A DNA stretch of 64,000 nucleotides. Origin: Ostrinia nubilalis. Lineage: Eukaryota; Arthropoda; Insecta; Lepidoptera; Crambidae. The stretch is from the NCBI RefSeq assembly GCF_963855985.1, contig NC_087093.1, positions 13,097,001 through 13,161,000 of the forward strand, read 5' to 3'. Shown in pieces: positions 10,161 to 19,192 of the stretch. Position numbers and translations under genes: made by a program. The notes under the pieces were generated by a model, which was given only the letters and a program-made list of their open reading frames with translations, was not told the DNA's origin and searched no databases. Each line of letters starts with the position of its first letter. The first letter of the stretch is position 1.

Positions 10161-10283
10161 TAGGCTGAGTTGCACCACCTAATTTTAACCGTAACTGTAA
10201 TAATAATCGGTGCTTTTTGTATGGAGTTTGACAGATTTTTGACGTTTGTTAAAGTTAAAGTAAGATGGTGCAACCCTGCTTTA
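10161..10283. mobile_element. 123-bp MITE, copy 1 of 3
   Basis: The left end TAGGCTGAGTTGCACCACCT and the right end, read inverted, TAAAGCAGGGTTGCACCATC form imperfect terminal inverted repeats. The interior carries GGTGCTTTTTGTATGGAGTT. Copies 2 (21,570) and 3 (26,958) are also 123 bp. Non-autonomous; no coding capacity. Confidence 0.85.
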
Positions 10284-11293
10284 GAAGTTACGTAAAAAAT
10301 AACATTCAAGAAAACATGGTATATTAGAGAAGATACTCAGCTCAGCTAACATCACAAGGACCTAAAGAAAAGAGAAAAAATGTCCCGACACCTTGTAATT
10401 GAATCAAATTTAATAAGATTCATAAAACAAATGGGATGTTCTAGCAGATATGACATCAAAAATAACTTTATTATTGGGATCTACCTCAATTTTAAGCTAA
10501 CAAAATCCGACACTTAACAAATTGCAGGAGGGTCGGGTCAAATAAACCACGGGACCCCTAAATCTGGGTAACAGGATTATAAGACCTTTACTCCTGCTTA
10601 CTTGAACATCTTAAGCTGAAAATAGAGCCGATGTAAATTGAAATAGAGTACGGTTTATCTACCCCGAGTATCCTTCTAAAAATTTATTAACCGCAGGTGA
10701 TGAATAAGTCTTCGTTTGGGGAATGATTAAATAAATAATGTAAAAAAATCTAATCTGGTTGTGATTTAGTGCCATTTTGCTACAAAAATATCTACTGTGC
10801 TGGCAAATGTACAATCTAAAAAATATAATATAATATTGTTAACTAAAAGTTTGATTATATCCCAATTTTCATAATTCAGATTCGGAAAGTACTTTTCCCC
10901 CTCAGGGATAGAGTTTTGTAAAATCCGTTCTTAGCTGATGTCTACACCCTATAAGGAACCTACCTGCCATAGTTTCTGATATTTCGAGATGAGTGACGTT
11001 TCGCTTTTGTTTATATCTAAGCATTTTCTTTTGCCACCCTTATTAGTATTTTTCTATGAATACGCGAAGTAAGTTAGAAGTAATTTTTGTGTTTTCTACG
11101 CAATTGAGCCGAACACTAATCTGGCCATTAGTCCGAAGCTTAAGAACCTAATTACTATTAACCAAACAACAAGCCAACAAACCTAAACATTTCTAGATAG
11201 AAAATAGATAAAATTCCCTTTAATTTGTTGTTTTGGTGTTGGTCATAGTGTTGTTCGTAAATAGCAGATTATCGATGAACTTACTTAGAACTT
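10284..11293. other. Non-coding stretch
   Basis: I see no gene and no repeat structure over this 1 kb, apart from a doubled GAACTTACTTA at 11,278-11,298 next to the SINE remnant. Confidence 0.45.
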
Positions 11294-11305
11294 ACTTAGT
11301 GGTTC
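11294..11305 (+). mobile_element. SINE 5' stub left of the gypsy insertion
   Basis: ACTTAGTGGTTC matches the tRNA-like A-box region (GTGTAGTGGTTC) of the SINE at 43,449. The rest of the SINE resumes at 20,058 on the other side of the gypsy element. Confidence 0.65.
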
Positions 11306-11523
11306 TGTTAGGCCGGGCTTTGATAGAGTCTTTTTAAAAAAGGCTAATTATTCTAGCTAAAATAAAATACAATGATTGGATTTGAAAGAGGCAGCCGTCA
11401 CGCACGAGTGGTAGCGAAGAACTGGCGAGCCCGTGAAGCGGGCGAGCCAACTCGGGCAAAAATGCTGATGCCGCAGGATTTTCTGGGCATCAGGGGTTTT
11501 ATGTACGTCAGAGGGATGTAACA
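11306..11523 (-). repeat. gypsy 3' LTR
   Basis: 218 bp, identical to 19,840-20,057 by direct comparison. Ends TGTTAC... on the minus strand. It contains an AATTATTCTAGCTAAAATAA stretch and no recognisable coding content. Confidence 0.95.
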
Positions 11524-11535
11524 CCTCCCCCCATC
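11524..11535 (-). promoter_or_regulatory. Polypurine tract
   Basis: GATGGGGGGAGG on the minus strand lies immediately 5' of the 3' LTR, the usual site of plus-strand DNA priming. Confidence 0.85.
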
Positions 11536-11589
11536 AAGAATAAACTTAGGGGTTAAATCTCCTAAGTTTATGGTTTTAGGTAAATTTAT

Positions 11590-13399
11590 CTATAGATTCC
11601 TGCGAATTTTGGGGAATGAGGTTCCCGGGTTCTGTTCGGATTCAGATTCTACTTTAGATTTAATCGCGAGTTCGATTTGTTCGACTTCGTGAATGCTGCC
11701 TGTTTTTATTTTAGTAAAATTATTATACTTATAGACTATTACAATTATTACGATTATGATTAGGAATAGGATAAACGATGAATAGTGTGCCCCGTATTTA
11801 ATGATATGTGGTTCTTGAATAACTTTATTTAATTCGGTTAAAATTTTATCATTAGTGTATTTTCCAAAATTTACTTTATTCAGATCGAGATCTTTTAATT
11901 TGATGTTGGGTACACCATCGGCCATTTCTTTAAATTTACGGATATTACAACAACTGTCATTAATCAAATTAAAGTCTAAGTTAGATGAAGGTAAAGTTAT
12001 ATTTAATACATTATTCTTAGGTATCAATTGGGTATCTTTACAATAAGCTTTACAAGATGTTGGGATTTCTATGATTCCGGTTCCTATAATATTAGTTTCT
12101 AAAGTTTCGGAGTTGGAACAATCTATTGACAATTTACTTAAGGTGGACTGAACAAATATCCACTTATTATTCCGGAGTGGTTTCCAAACGTCCAAATTAC
12201 CACGGATAAATTCCGTTCGACACTGATTAGGTAGTTTTGTTATTACTTTAGATAATAGTTCACTTTCACAATTGGGGTTTTCACTGGTTGGGAACACATT
12301 CACTGATTCACAGATATAGTTTTGCTTATTGGTATGTTTGCACTTTTCGAGGGAATCCAAGTTATTGTAGTGTAGTTTGTCCTTTGTTATAAGGATATAC
12401 TTATGGCTAGGTATTACAACGCTGAATGAGTCTGGTGTTGTTAAGTTATGAGGAGTTGGTAACGGTATATTATTATACAAATAAAACTGGCGTGGACCTA
12501 CTAGGGGCACTTGTAGTACAAACATTATCTTATTACTAACATAATAGCTAACTAAATTACTAAGATTTAAAATAACATGAATCAAATTTATATCTAAGTC
12601 TACGGCAAGTTCCAAATCACTGGGTAAGTGTCGGTAGTTATCGGCAAGCTCTCTATAAAGTTGTTGCGGAGTTATTACTGACGGATGAATGACATTAACA
12701 TTACTAAATAAGATTGCATTGATTATGTCTTCGATCTGAAACGATAAGGTAAGCAAAGATGATTCTAAATTGGTGAAAATTTCATTTATTTCAGAAGTTA
12801 TTAATAGACTATTGGTAGTATCAGAGATATTTATAAGTTTGGCTGAGAGCTTGTTGATAGCTGCACTGAGATTATCTTCGTTAACCTTGATTTTACTTAA
12901 TGTTTCATTATAAGCGGATAATACAGATGTAGTGACTAATATGTGATCTTTCATTAATGAAGCTAATCTCTTTTGGTTGTTTTGTACATGTTTTATAGCC
13001 GCATCGTATTTGATAGCATCATCTTCGTCCAGAGTACCGAAGATCTGCTTCATAAGGGAGCCTATTCCGGGGATCCATGCGCTACGTTTTACTCTACTGT
13101 CTATTAAATGAGTTATTGAAGAATAATCTTTGATTATATCTTTAAAACGGATTGCAAAAGGTTGAAGGATGTTAAAGCACTCGGAATTATCTAGCGGTTT
13201 TATTTTTTCGCAAATGAATTTGACCTTATCCAGTTCCTGATTAATATTTTGTATATGCGGCCTTATATATGAAATGTCTAATGGAATCAGTATCCTTAAA
13301 TTTCCACTAATGATTTTGGCTTTTCCAATATAATCAAAATAGATGCCCGAACTTGTGGGTATTGGTGTTATGAAACTTGGCGTAGCCGTAGCCGACACG
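11590..13399 (-). CDS. env: Errantivirus/F-type envelope protein (env), main exon
   Basis: About 603 codons. The N-terminal part is an ectodomain, then a furin-type RVKR site (13,078-13,089) followed by a hydrophobic, glycine-containing fusion-peptide-like stretch. A long helical region and cysteine pairs follow. Near the C-terminus is a membrane segment rich in Ile/Val (about 11,730-11,800) and then a ~45-residue tail. This layout matches the fusion glycoproteins of insect errantiviruses and the related baculovirus F family. No ATG occurs at the beginning of the frame; instead a TTTATTTTCAG acceptor ends at 13,400, so I start the exon at 13,399. Its signal peptide appears to come from the leader exon at 19,333-19,385. 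The frame is intact. Confidence 0.88.
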
Positions 13400-13465
13400 C
13401 TGAAAATAAACAAATTAAAAGTAAGTTCTAACGTCTAGTGATAACTAACCTATTATATTACTTAA

Positions 13466-15565
13466 CTAAGGAGAACTAGGAAAGACGCCAGCTAATTTCA
13501 CCTCGTCGCAGTGATGTTTGACGTGACGTCTATTGATTAAAAGAGTGAGGGTATTGTTGTTATGAACAGCAATAACCTTGTATGGACCTTTCCATATAGG
13601 TGAAAGTGCTTTACGCAGTCTTACATGATTTTTCAAATATACAAAGTCTCCCACTTTGTATTTAACGGGACGAGTCCTGCTATCGTAGTAGCCTTTGGAT
13701 CTTTCTTTGGATTTTTCGATGTTTTCAACAGCCCGTTCCCAGGATAATTTAAGTCGGTGTTGGAGCATCCGGACGTAGTCGGGGTAAGTAGTGAGGTCTT
13801 GACTGTAAATGGAATCGGGAATAAAGGCCTTGTGCCCAAACAGTAGTTCGTAAGGGGTGAAGTTCGTGGTACTATGAATGGCTGAATTGTAAGCTAGGAT
13901 AGCCGTGTAAACGTAACGGGGCCAATCATCTTGGTTCTCGTTAACGTAAGACTTCAGATATTCTTTAAGTGTCGAATGACTTCTTTCCAGAGCTCCTTGA
14001 GTTTGTGGATGATACGGAGTGGACCATATCTGTTTTATTTTGAGGAAGGAACAGGTCTTTTTAAAGAGGTCAGCGGTAAAGTTTGTGCCTTGATCAGTGA
14101 GAATTGAAACTGGGATGCCGAATAGGGAAATGAAATGGACCAGACAGTCGGTTGTTTCTTCGGAAGAGACACTACGTAAAGGATAAGCTACTGAGAATTT
14201 GGTTAGATCATCCTGTATTGTTAGAATATATTTAAGTTTTGCGGGACCTGATTCGGGAAGTGGACCTACAATGTCCAGGGCTATTCTTTGAAAAGGGCTA
14301 GTAGAAGTGGTGGTTATCTGCATGGGCGCCTTGTTAGTTCGTCTTAGGGCCTTGTTTTCCTGACAGGAAGTGCAGTTTTTAATGTATGATTCTACGTCGC
14401 TTTTCATTCCTTTCCAGTAATAGCGTTCTTGGATTCGGCTTAGCATTCGATTGCAACCCAAATGGCCAGCAATCGGGAGGTCGTGATTTTCTCTTAGGAT
14501 TTTCTTTATTTCACTAAGGCTTGGATGAATTATATTGTTGTGGTAGATATTTACTGTAATATTAGTGTCGTGGAAAAGGTAGACAATGATGTTGTATATT
14601 TTAGCAAAAGAATGTTTTTGGAATGGATTTTTAAAGTCAGGTAATGCGATTTCGATTACGTCATCTGTTGATTCTAATAAGTGGTTTCTTACAGTTTTTA
14701 ATGTTTGGAATATTTCTGGGTAAGTACACTCGTCAAAATGATTTACTTTCGGATAGATGAGATAAATTGATTTATTGTTAATGTCAGGGATTCTCTCGAA
14801 TGAGTATAGTTGTTTTTCTGAATACAGTATTTCTTTGGGGTCTGTAGCTTGTTCAAGAATTTCGGGGATATAGGCATTCGATTCGTCTAAATCGATGGAC
14901 GTAGGGACTAGTAGGATTTTGGCATGAGATTTCAGGAGGGATTGATTATGTTCTAACACCTTTGTGTTATAATTTCTGTTCTTATTATTGATTTCTTTCA
15001 GGAATTTGGAGTAATCATCACCGAGGGCTACGTATTCTGGACTTGAAGGTAAGTTGGGACTTAGGTTAAGTGTTTCAGGATCTTGCAGGGGAGAGTCAGG
15101 CGTTGGGAGGAGCTGAGGTAAGGTATCTCGATTTCCAGGTGATGGATCGGGAGCATCTAGGAGTGGCTGAGGAGGTAAGTTTTCTTGCATTTCAGGATTG
15201 GATTCAGCGGGAATGTTTTTACTTGTAGAAGGTGTAGGATCAGGAGTAGTTGTAGTAGGAATTGCAGGTTCAGGGGATTGAGTCGGGTTAGTTTCTTCAG
15301 GACTGGATGGGAATGTGATTTCACGATCATCATCTAATAGGTCAATGTTAGGTATACTGTCACTATCATTTTCAGAAGTATGCGGGAGCTGAATATTTAG
15401 GTCATCCAGCGTGAGCGGACTAAAAGGTAAGTCATTATTTCCGTTATCAGCGGATTGGACAGGATCAAGTTGATTTGGAGCTTCTAATTGCGGTGGAGAG
15501 TCGGTAGGGATTATTGGATTTACAGGATGTCGAGATAATGCGTCAGCATTGGCGTTTACTTTGCC
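13466..15565 (-). CDS. pol: gypsy Pol C-terminal part: integrase
   Basis: An open frame of 700 codons continues Pol after the A7 break. It starts with the ADALSR-type end of RNase H, then ~120 residues of a Pro/Ser/Thr/Asp-rich linker, then the HHCC zinc domain (IAGHLGCN near 14,460; CTSCQ near 14,380). The D,D-35-E core follows (ALDIVGPLP near 14,275; LTDQGTNF near 14,090; ALERSHST near 13,990), and then a GPY/F module (WKGPYKVI near 13,590). Chromosomal integration is the expected role. The first ATG in this frame (15,190) lies inside the linker, so the natural entry is from upstream Pol rather than an independent start. The stop precedes the env acceptor by about 70 nt. Confidence 0.92.
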   Translation of the reverse strand, partial: GKVNANADALSRHPVNPIIPTDSPPQLEAPNQLDPVQSADNGNNDLPFSPLTLDDLNIQLPHTSENDSDSIPNIDLLDDDREITFPSSPEETNPTQSPEPAIPTTTTPDPTPSTSKNIPAESNPEMQENLPPQPLLDAPDPSPGNRDTLPQLLPTPDSPLQDPETLNLSPNLPSSPEYVALGDDYSKFLKEINNKNRNYNTKVLEHNQSLLKSHAKILLVPTSIDLDESNAYIPEILEQATDPKEILYSEKQLYSFERIPDINNKSIYLIYPKVNHFDECTYPEIFQTLKTVRNHLLESTDDVIEIALPDFKNPFQKHSFAKIYNIIVYLFHDTNITVNIYHNNIIHPSLSEIKKILRENHDLPIAGHLGCNRMLSRIQERYYWKGMKSDVESYIKNCTSCQENKALRRTNKAPMQITTTSTSPFQRIALDIVGPLPESGPAKLKYILTIQDDLTKFSVAYPLRSVSSEETTDCLVHFISLFGIPVSILTDQGTNFTADLFKKTCSFLKIKQIWSTPYHPQTQGALERSHSTLKEYLKSYVNENQDDWPRYVYTAILAYNSAIHSTTNFTPYELLFGHKAFIPDSIYSQDLTTYPDYVRMLQHRLKLSWERAVENIEKSKERSKGYYDSRTRPVKYKVGDFVYLKNHVRLRKALSPIWKGPYKVIAVHNNNTLTLLINRRHVKHHCDEVKLAGVFPSSP

Positions 15566-18152
15566 TTTTTTTATATTGGATATTATACTCGAACTCTTCC
15601 AGTTTTAGGCGCCACCGGACTAAGCGAGACCCGGGGTCCTTGCAATTAAAAAGCCATTGGAGGGGTTTGTGGTCTGTGATGATTGTGAAACGGGTTCCAT
15701 AGAGGTAAGGTCGGAACGTTTTAGTGCCGAACAGGATTGCTAGGCATTCCTTTTCAGTCACACTGTAATTGCATTCCGCCTTATTGAGAGTGCGAGATGC
15801 GTATGCAATGGGACGGTCTCGTCCCACTGGACCTTGGGATAATATTGCGGATATCGCATAGTTGGAAGCGTCGCAGGTCAGAAGGAAGGGTTGTGTAAAG
15901 TCTGGATAAGCTAAAATCGGGGCTGAGACAAGTTTGTTTTTTAGGGATTCGAATGCGAGTTGTTGCTCGTTTTGCCAATTAAAAGGCGTGTCCTTTTTAA
16001 GGAGGGAAGTTAAGGGTTTAGCTAGTTTTGAGAAATCTGATATGAATCTCCTATAATAGGAAACTAAACCCAGGAAAGATTTCACATCTTTTGGAGATTG
16101 GGGTACTGGAAATTCTGTTACAGCGTTGGTCTTGTCGGGGTTAGGCTTAACGCCATTTTCACTGATGATATGGCCAAGGTAAGCCACTTCCTTCCGGAGG
16201 AACTCACACTTGTCCGGCTGGAGTTTTAAATTGAAACTACGGATTCTGTTGAAGACGATTTTGAGGTTGTCGATTTGGGAAAATAGGTCAGGTGAGTACA
16301 CGACGATATCGTCTAAGTAGACGAAGCATCGTGTACCCTGAAGGCCAGAAAGGCAGTTGTTCATGAGTTTTTGGAAGGTGGATGGCGCATTTTTAAGCCC
16401 AAATGGCATCCTATTGAATTGGAAATGTCCCTGAGGGACGGAGAACGCGGTTTTGGGTGCGTCTTCAGGAGATACGAGAATTTGATGGAAGCCCGAGGTA
16501 AGATCCAGAGTGCTGAAGTATTTGCTCTTGCCTAGCTGGTCGAGGATTTCATGGATTTGGGGAATTGGATAGGTTTCGCCTATTGTGATGTTGTTCAACT
16601 TCCTATAGTCGATGACAACTCTCCATTTTCGTCTTCCTTGGGAATCTAGTTTTTTGGGAACTATCCATATGGGAGAGCTCCACGGCGATGAAGAGGGCTC
16701 GATAATGTTTTGGTCAAGCATTTGGTTGATTTGCGATTCTACCTCCTGCTTATGGCATTCTGGGAATCTGTAGGATTTGGTGTGAACGGGTTCGTCGACT
16801 GTAGTTTTGATTTTGTGGTCGAGAGCAGTGGTGAAAGTTAATTGATCGCCTGGCAAGTGGAATATATCTGAGTATTGGGAGCAGAGATCTATAAGAGCAT
16901 CTCTCTCTTCTTGGTTCAAGTGATTTGCTCTGAGTGAATTTATAACTTCTTCAGTTCGTTTGGATGTCGTTTGTCTACTAGTATGGACAGGATACGCAGA
17001 GGTATGAAGAGGTTCCAGGTGAAGATTGAGATTTGTTTTGATATTTATTGGCTGTTCTGAAGTATTGGCGACTGTTATGTTAATTTTATCATTTTCCTTG
17101 ACTTTTACTAAGCAGTTTGATATTAGTAGGTTCTGGGATATATGCTGATCTAGAATGACACCTTCTTTAAGGTCAGGATTAGAAACTGAACACTCTATTA
17201 CTTTCTCTGAGCGTGCTGGAACGGTGTAATAAGGATCCGTAAAGAATAATTTCAGGATATGTTTTCCAAGCTTCAGGGCTTCGCGCGTGAAGTCGATGCT
17301 GCCATTGAATTGGTTAAGGAGGTCGTTACCCACGATGCCGTCGTAGGGGAAATCAATGTCTCCCACTACGTGGAATTTGTGTTTGATGGAAACTTTGGGT
17401 TTATCTTTTAAGTATAACGCCAAATTAAGTGAGCCCAACGTTGGGACGGATTCGTCAGCAGAGTTAAAGCCCTTAAGTTTGAGCTTTTCCTCGTTCAGCG
17501 GAGTTTGAGGTTTGATACACGACTTTTTGAGTAGGCTTATTGAAGAACCTGTGTCAATTAAAAGCGACAGTGGCATTTCAGAAGCGGCTGTGTTGATCAC
17601 AACATGTGGTAACGATTTGATTGAGGGATCAAATGATATTTCGTAAATTTGTGTGTTTTTTTCAGTTAGCGGAGTCGTCAGGGAAGGCCTGCGCTTGGGC
17701 GTAGTGGATTTTGCATTTGATACAGTGGTTGACTTTGATTCAGCGGATACAGAGGATACGGTGGTTGACTTTGATACAGTGGATACGGTGGTCGCCTTTG
17801 GTTTGGCGGATACAGTGGATGCAGTGGATACAGTGGTCGCCTTTGGTTTGGCGGATACAGTGGATGCAGTGGATACAGAGGATGCAGTGGATACAGTGGA
17901 TGCAGTGGATACAGTGGTCGCCTTTGGTTTGGCGGATACAGTGGATACAGCGGTCGCCTTTGGTTCGGCGGATACAGTGGATACAGTGGATGCAGTGGAT
18001 ACAGCGGTCGCCTTTGGTTTGGCGGATACAGTGGATACGGTGGATACAGAGGATACAGTGGATGCAGTGGATACAGTGGGTGTCTTTTCATTTGGAATCA
18101 GAGTTGGTTTGCGTTTTGGACTCGCGGGACACCGCCGGGAGTCCATTACTCG
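15543..18152 (-). CDS. pol: gypsy Pol N-terminal part: protease, reverse transcriptase, RNase H
   Basis: From the frameshift site the order is: a Thr/Val/Ser/Ala repeat linker (about 18,090-17,710), an aspartic protease with a DTGSS active site (near 17,550), RT with IDYRKLN, FHQI, RMPFGLKNAPSTF and the YLDD box (near 16,318), then RNase H with CDASNYA, TEKE and DHKPL motifs. The frame ends early at 15,543 because a run of seven A residues shifts it; the rest of Pol continues in the +1 frame. An ATG at 18,146 overlaps the gag stop as TAATG, but the frame is open upstream of it to the slippery site. Class: Ty3/gypsy, errantivirus-like by its env partner. Confidence 0.93.
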   Translation of the reverse strand, partial: RVMDSRRCPASPKRKPTLIPNEKTPTVSTASTVSSVSTVSTVSAKPKATAVSTASTVSTVSAEPKATAVSTVSAKPKATTVSTASTVSTASSVSTASTVSAKPKATTVSTASTVSAKPKATTVSTVSKSTTVSSVSAESKSTTVSNAKSTTPKRRPSLTTPLTEKNTQIYEISFDPSIKSLPHVVINTAASEMPLSLLIDTGSSISLLKKSCIKPQTPLNEEKLKLKGFNSADESVPTLGSLNLALYLKDKPKVSIKHKFHVVGDIDFPYDGIVGNDLLNQFNGSIDFTREALKLGKHILKLFFTDPYYTVPARSEKVIECSVSNPDLKEGVILDQHISQNLLISNCLVKVKENDKINITVANTSEQPINIKTNLNLHLEPLHTSAYPVHTSRQTTSKRTEEVINSLRANHLNQEERDALIDLCSQYSDIFHLPGDQLTFTTALDHKIKTTVDEPVHTKSYRFPECHKQEVESQINQMLDQNIIEPSSSPWSSPIWIVPKKLDSQGRRKWRVVIDYRKLNNITIGETYPIPQIHEILDQLGKSKYFSTLDLTSGFHQILVSPEDAPKTAFSVPQGHFQFNRMPFGLKNAPSTFQKLMNNCLSGLQGTRCFVYLDDIVVYSPDLFSQIDNLKIVFNRIRSFNLKLQPDKCEFLRKEVAYLGHIISENGVKPNPDKTNAVTEFPVPQSPKDVKSFLGLVSYYRRFISDFSKLAKPLTSLLKKDTPFNWQNEQQLAFESLKNKLVSAPILAYPDFTQPFLLTCDASNYAISAILSQGPVGRDRPIAYASRTLNKAECNYSVTEKECLAILFGTKTFRPYLYGTRFTIITDHKPLQWLFNCKDPGSRLVRWRLKLEEFEYNIQYKKRQSKRQC
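15566..15572 (-). other. A7 homopolymer frame break in pol
   Basis: Seven consecutive A residues (minus strand) follow the codon TAT. One fewer A keeps the conserved RNase H C-terminal motif (GKVNANADALSR) in frame with integrase. As written, the upstream frame stops at 15,543. It could be a real mutation, a sequencing or assembly indel, or translational slippage. Confidence 0.85.
17711..18090 (-). repeat. 9-bp coding repeat array in the pol linker
   Basis: Tandem ACTGTATCC / ACTGCATCC units encode Thr-Val-Ser and Thr-Ala-Ser. They are interrupted by GCCAAACCAAAGGCGACC-type 18-mers encoding Ala-Lys-Pro-Lys-Ala-Thr, repeated at least five times. The array sits between the frameshift site and the protease. 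Confidence 0.9.
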
Positions 18153-18158
18153 TTTAAA
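18118..18158 (-). promoter_or_regulatory. -1 ribosomal frameshift signal between gag and pol
   Basis: On the minus strand TTTAAAC (18,158-18,152) is in the gag frame as T TTA AAC, two codons before the gag TAA. After a 7-nt spacer comes GGACTC (18,144-18,139), which pairs perfectly with GAGTCC (18,123-18,118). The loop holds an inner GCGG/CCGC stem. Slipping one base back enters the open pol frame. Heptamer, spacer length, GC-rich hairpin and stop codon in the spacer are all textbook for -1 programmed frameshifting. Confidence 0.85.
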
Positions 18159-19192
18159 TTGTCTGAGGGATTGAAGTCAACTTCGTCATGACCCTCGTCG
18201 TCCTCCTGTTGGTCCTGGTTGAAGTTGACCCTACGGAACTGAGGATTTGGGGTGTTGAATGGAGGCCTTTGACCCCTCATTCTGTTATTGTATTCTCGTT
18301 TTCGACAGACGTCGATAGTGTGCCCTGGGGCTTTGCAGTATCGACATACGACAGTGGAGTTGGAACCCGAAGGTTGAGGTTGAGATTGAGATTGAGAACT
18401 TTGTTGTTGGTTGTTGAAACTCTGACGGGGTTTCGTGAATCGATTATTGTTATTGTTGTTGGGTCTTTGGTCGGGAACAGGTTTTTTGTATAGAGTCTGT
18501 TGTATCCGTTCTTCGGATACGGCGAGGTTTACGGCTTCGTTGAGAGTTGATGGTGAGCGACATCTCACTATATTGGAGATACGGGGATGTAATCCCATTA
18601 AGAAATGGTGGAGAGCGAGATCCTCCATTGCGGCTGTCCTACCGGGAATTTCTTTGACTTTAGTTTGCGACAACGATATCTCCGTCAGGAGTTGGGACAG
18701 GCATGTCTCGACTCGGAGCGCGTATTGGCTGACGTTTTCATTACCGCTCTGCTTACTCTCTTGGAGGTCCATTAGCAGGTGCGCATAATGTTTACGCTCA
18801 CTGAATTGAGTTTTCAAGAATTCCTTCAATTGTTCCCAATTGGTGAATTCTTTTATGGAGCACGCGACTTCCGCTTTCCCTTGAAGTTGGCATAATATGT
18901 ATTTAAAAACTATATGTTTTTGGGTTTCCGTGGCTAAGTTGTAGGCGTTGTTGCAGTTTATGATAAAAGAGTTTAAAGTTTCTCTACTGCCATCGTATGG
19001 CTTTATGAATTTTAGGAGGATACTGAGGTCTAAATTCATTGCAATAGTTGAGGGAGCAGGTTTTCTGCCCCTTTTTTCCCTTTGGACGTCCGCTACTGGG
19101 CTTGTGGCTCTATCGTCCTCCGACATTGGCAAGTCCACGTCTACCGGTACGGGGAGCACGTCCTTGGGTACTCTGAACTCTGATTTTGACAT
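18146..19192 (-). CDS. gag: gypsy Gag protein
   Basis: 348 residues. A Pro/Asp/Glu-rich N-terminus is followed by a helical capsid-like domain of the retrotransposon-gag type (LLKFIKPYDGSRETLNSFI, then WEQLKEFLKTQF). Next come a Gln/Asn-rich basic linker and one CCHC zinc knuckle (CRYCKAPGHTIDVC, near residue 283), then an acidic tail. It assembles the virus-like particle and binds genomic RNA. The start at 19,192 is the first ATG after the leader in this frame. It ends TAATG, overlapping a pol-frame ATG by one base. Many Drosophila errantivirus Gag proteins lack a CCHC knuckle, so its presence here is worth noting. Confidence 0.92.
   Translation of the reverse strand: MSKSEFRVPKDVLPVPVDVDLPMSEDDRATSPVADVQREKRGRKPAPSTIAMNLDLSILLKFIKPYDGSRETLNSFIINCNNAYNLATETQKHIVFKYILCQLQGKAEVACSIKEFTNWEQLKEFLKTQFSERKHYAHLLMDLQESKQSGNENVSQYALRVETCLSQLLTEISLSQTKVKEIPGRTAAMEDLALHHFLMGLHPRISNIVRCRSPSTLNEAVNLAVSEERIQQTLYKKPVPDQRPNNNNNNRFTKPRQSFNNQQQSSQSQSQPQPSGSNSTVVCRYCKAPGHTIDVCRKREYNNRMRGQRPPFNTPNPQFRRVNFNQDQQEDDEGHDEVDFNPSDNLNE

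Noticed and set aside
18144..18148. TAATG stop-restart coupling as the main route to gypsy Pol
   Set aside because: It is present, but the slippery heptamer, spacer and stem-loop two codons upstream give a better explanation. Reinitiation remains a possible minor route.
17653..18174. Long plus-strand and alternate minus-strand open frames over the pol linker (137-173 codons)
   Set aside because: They are by-products of the 9-bp repeat array, which is open in several frames; only the minus-strand Pol frame joins protease and RT.
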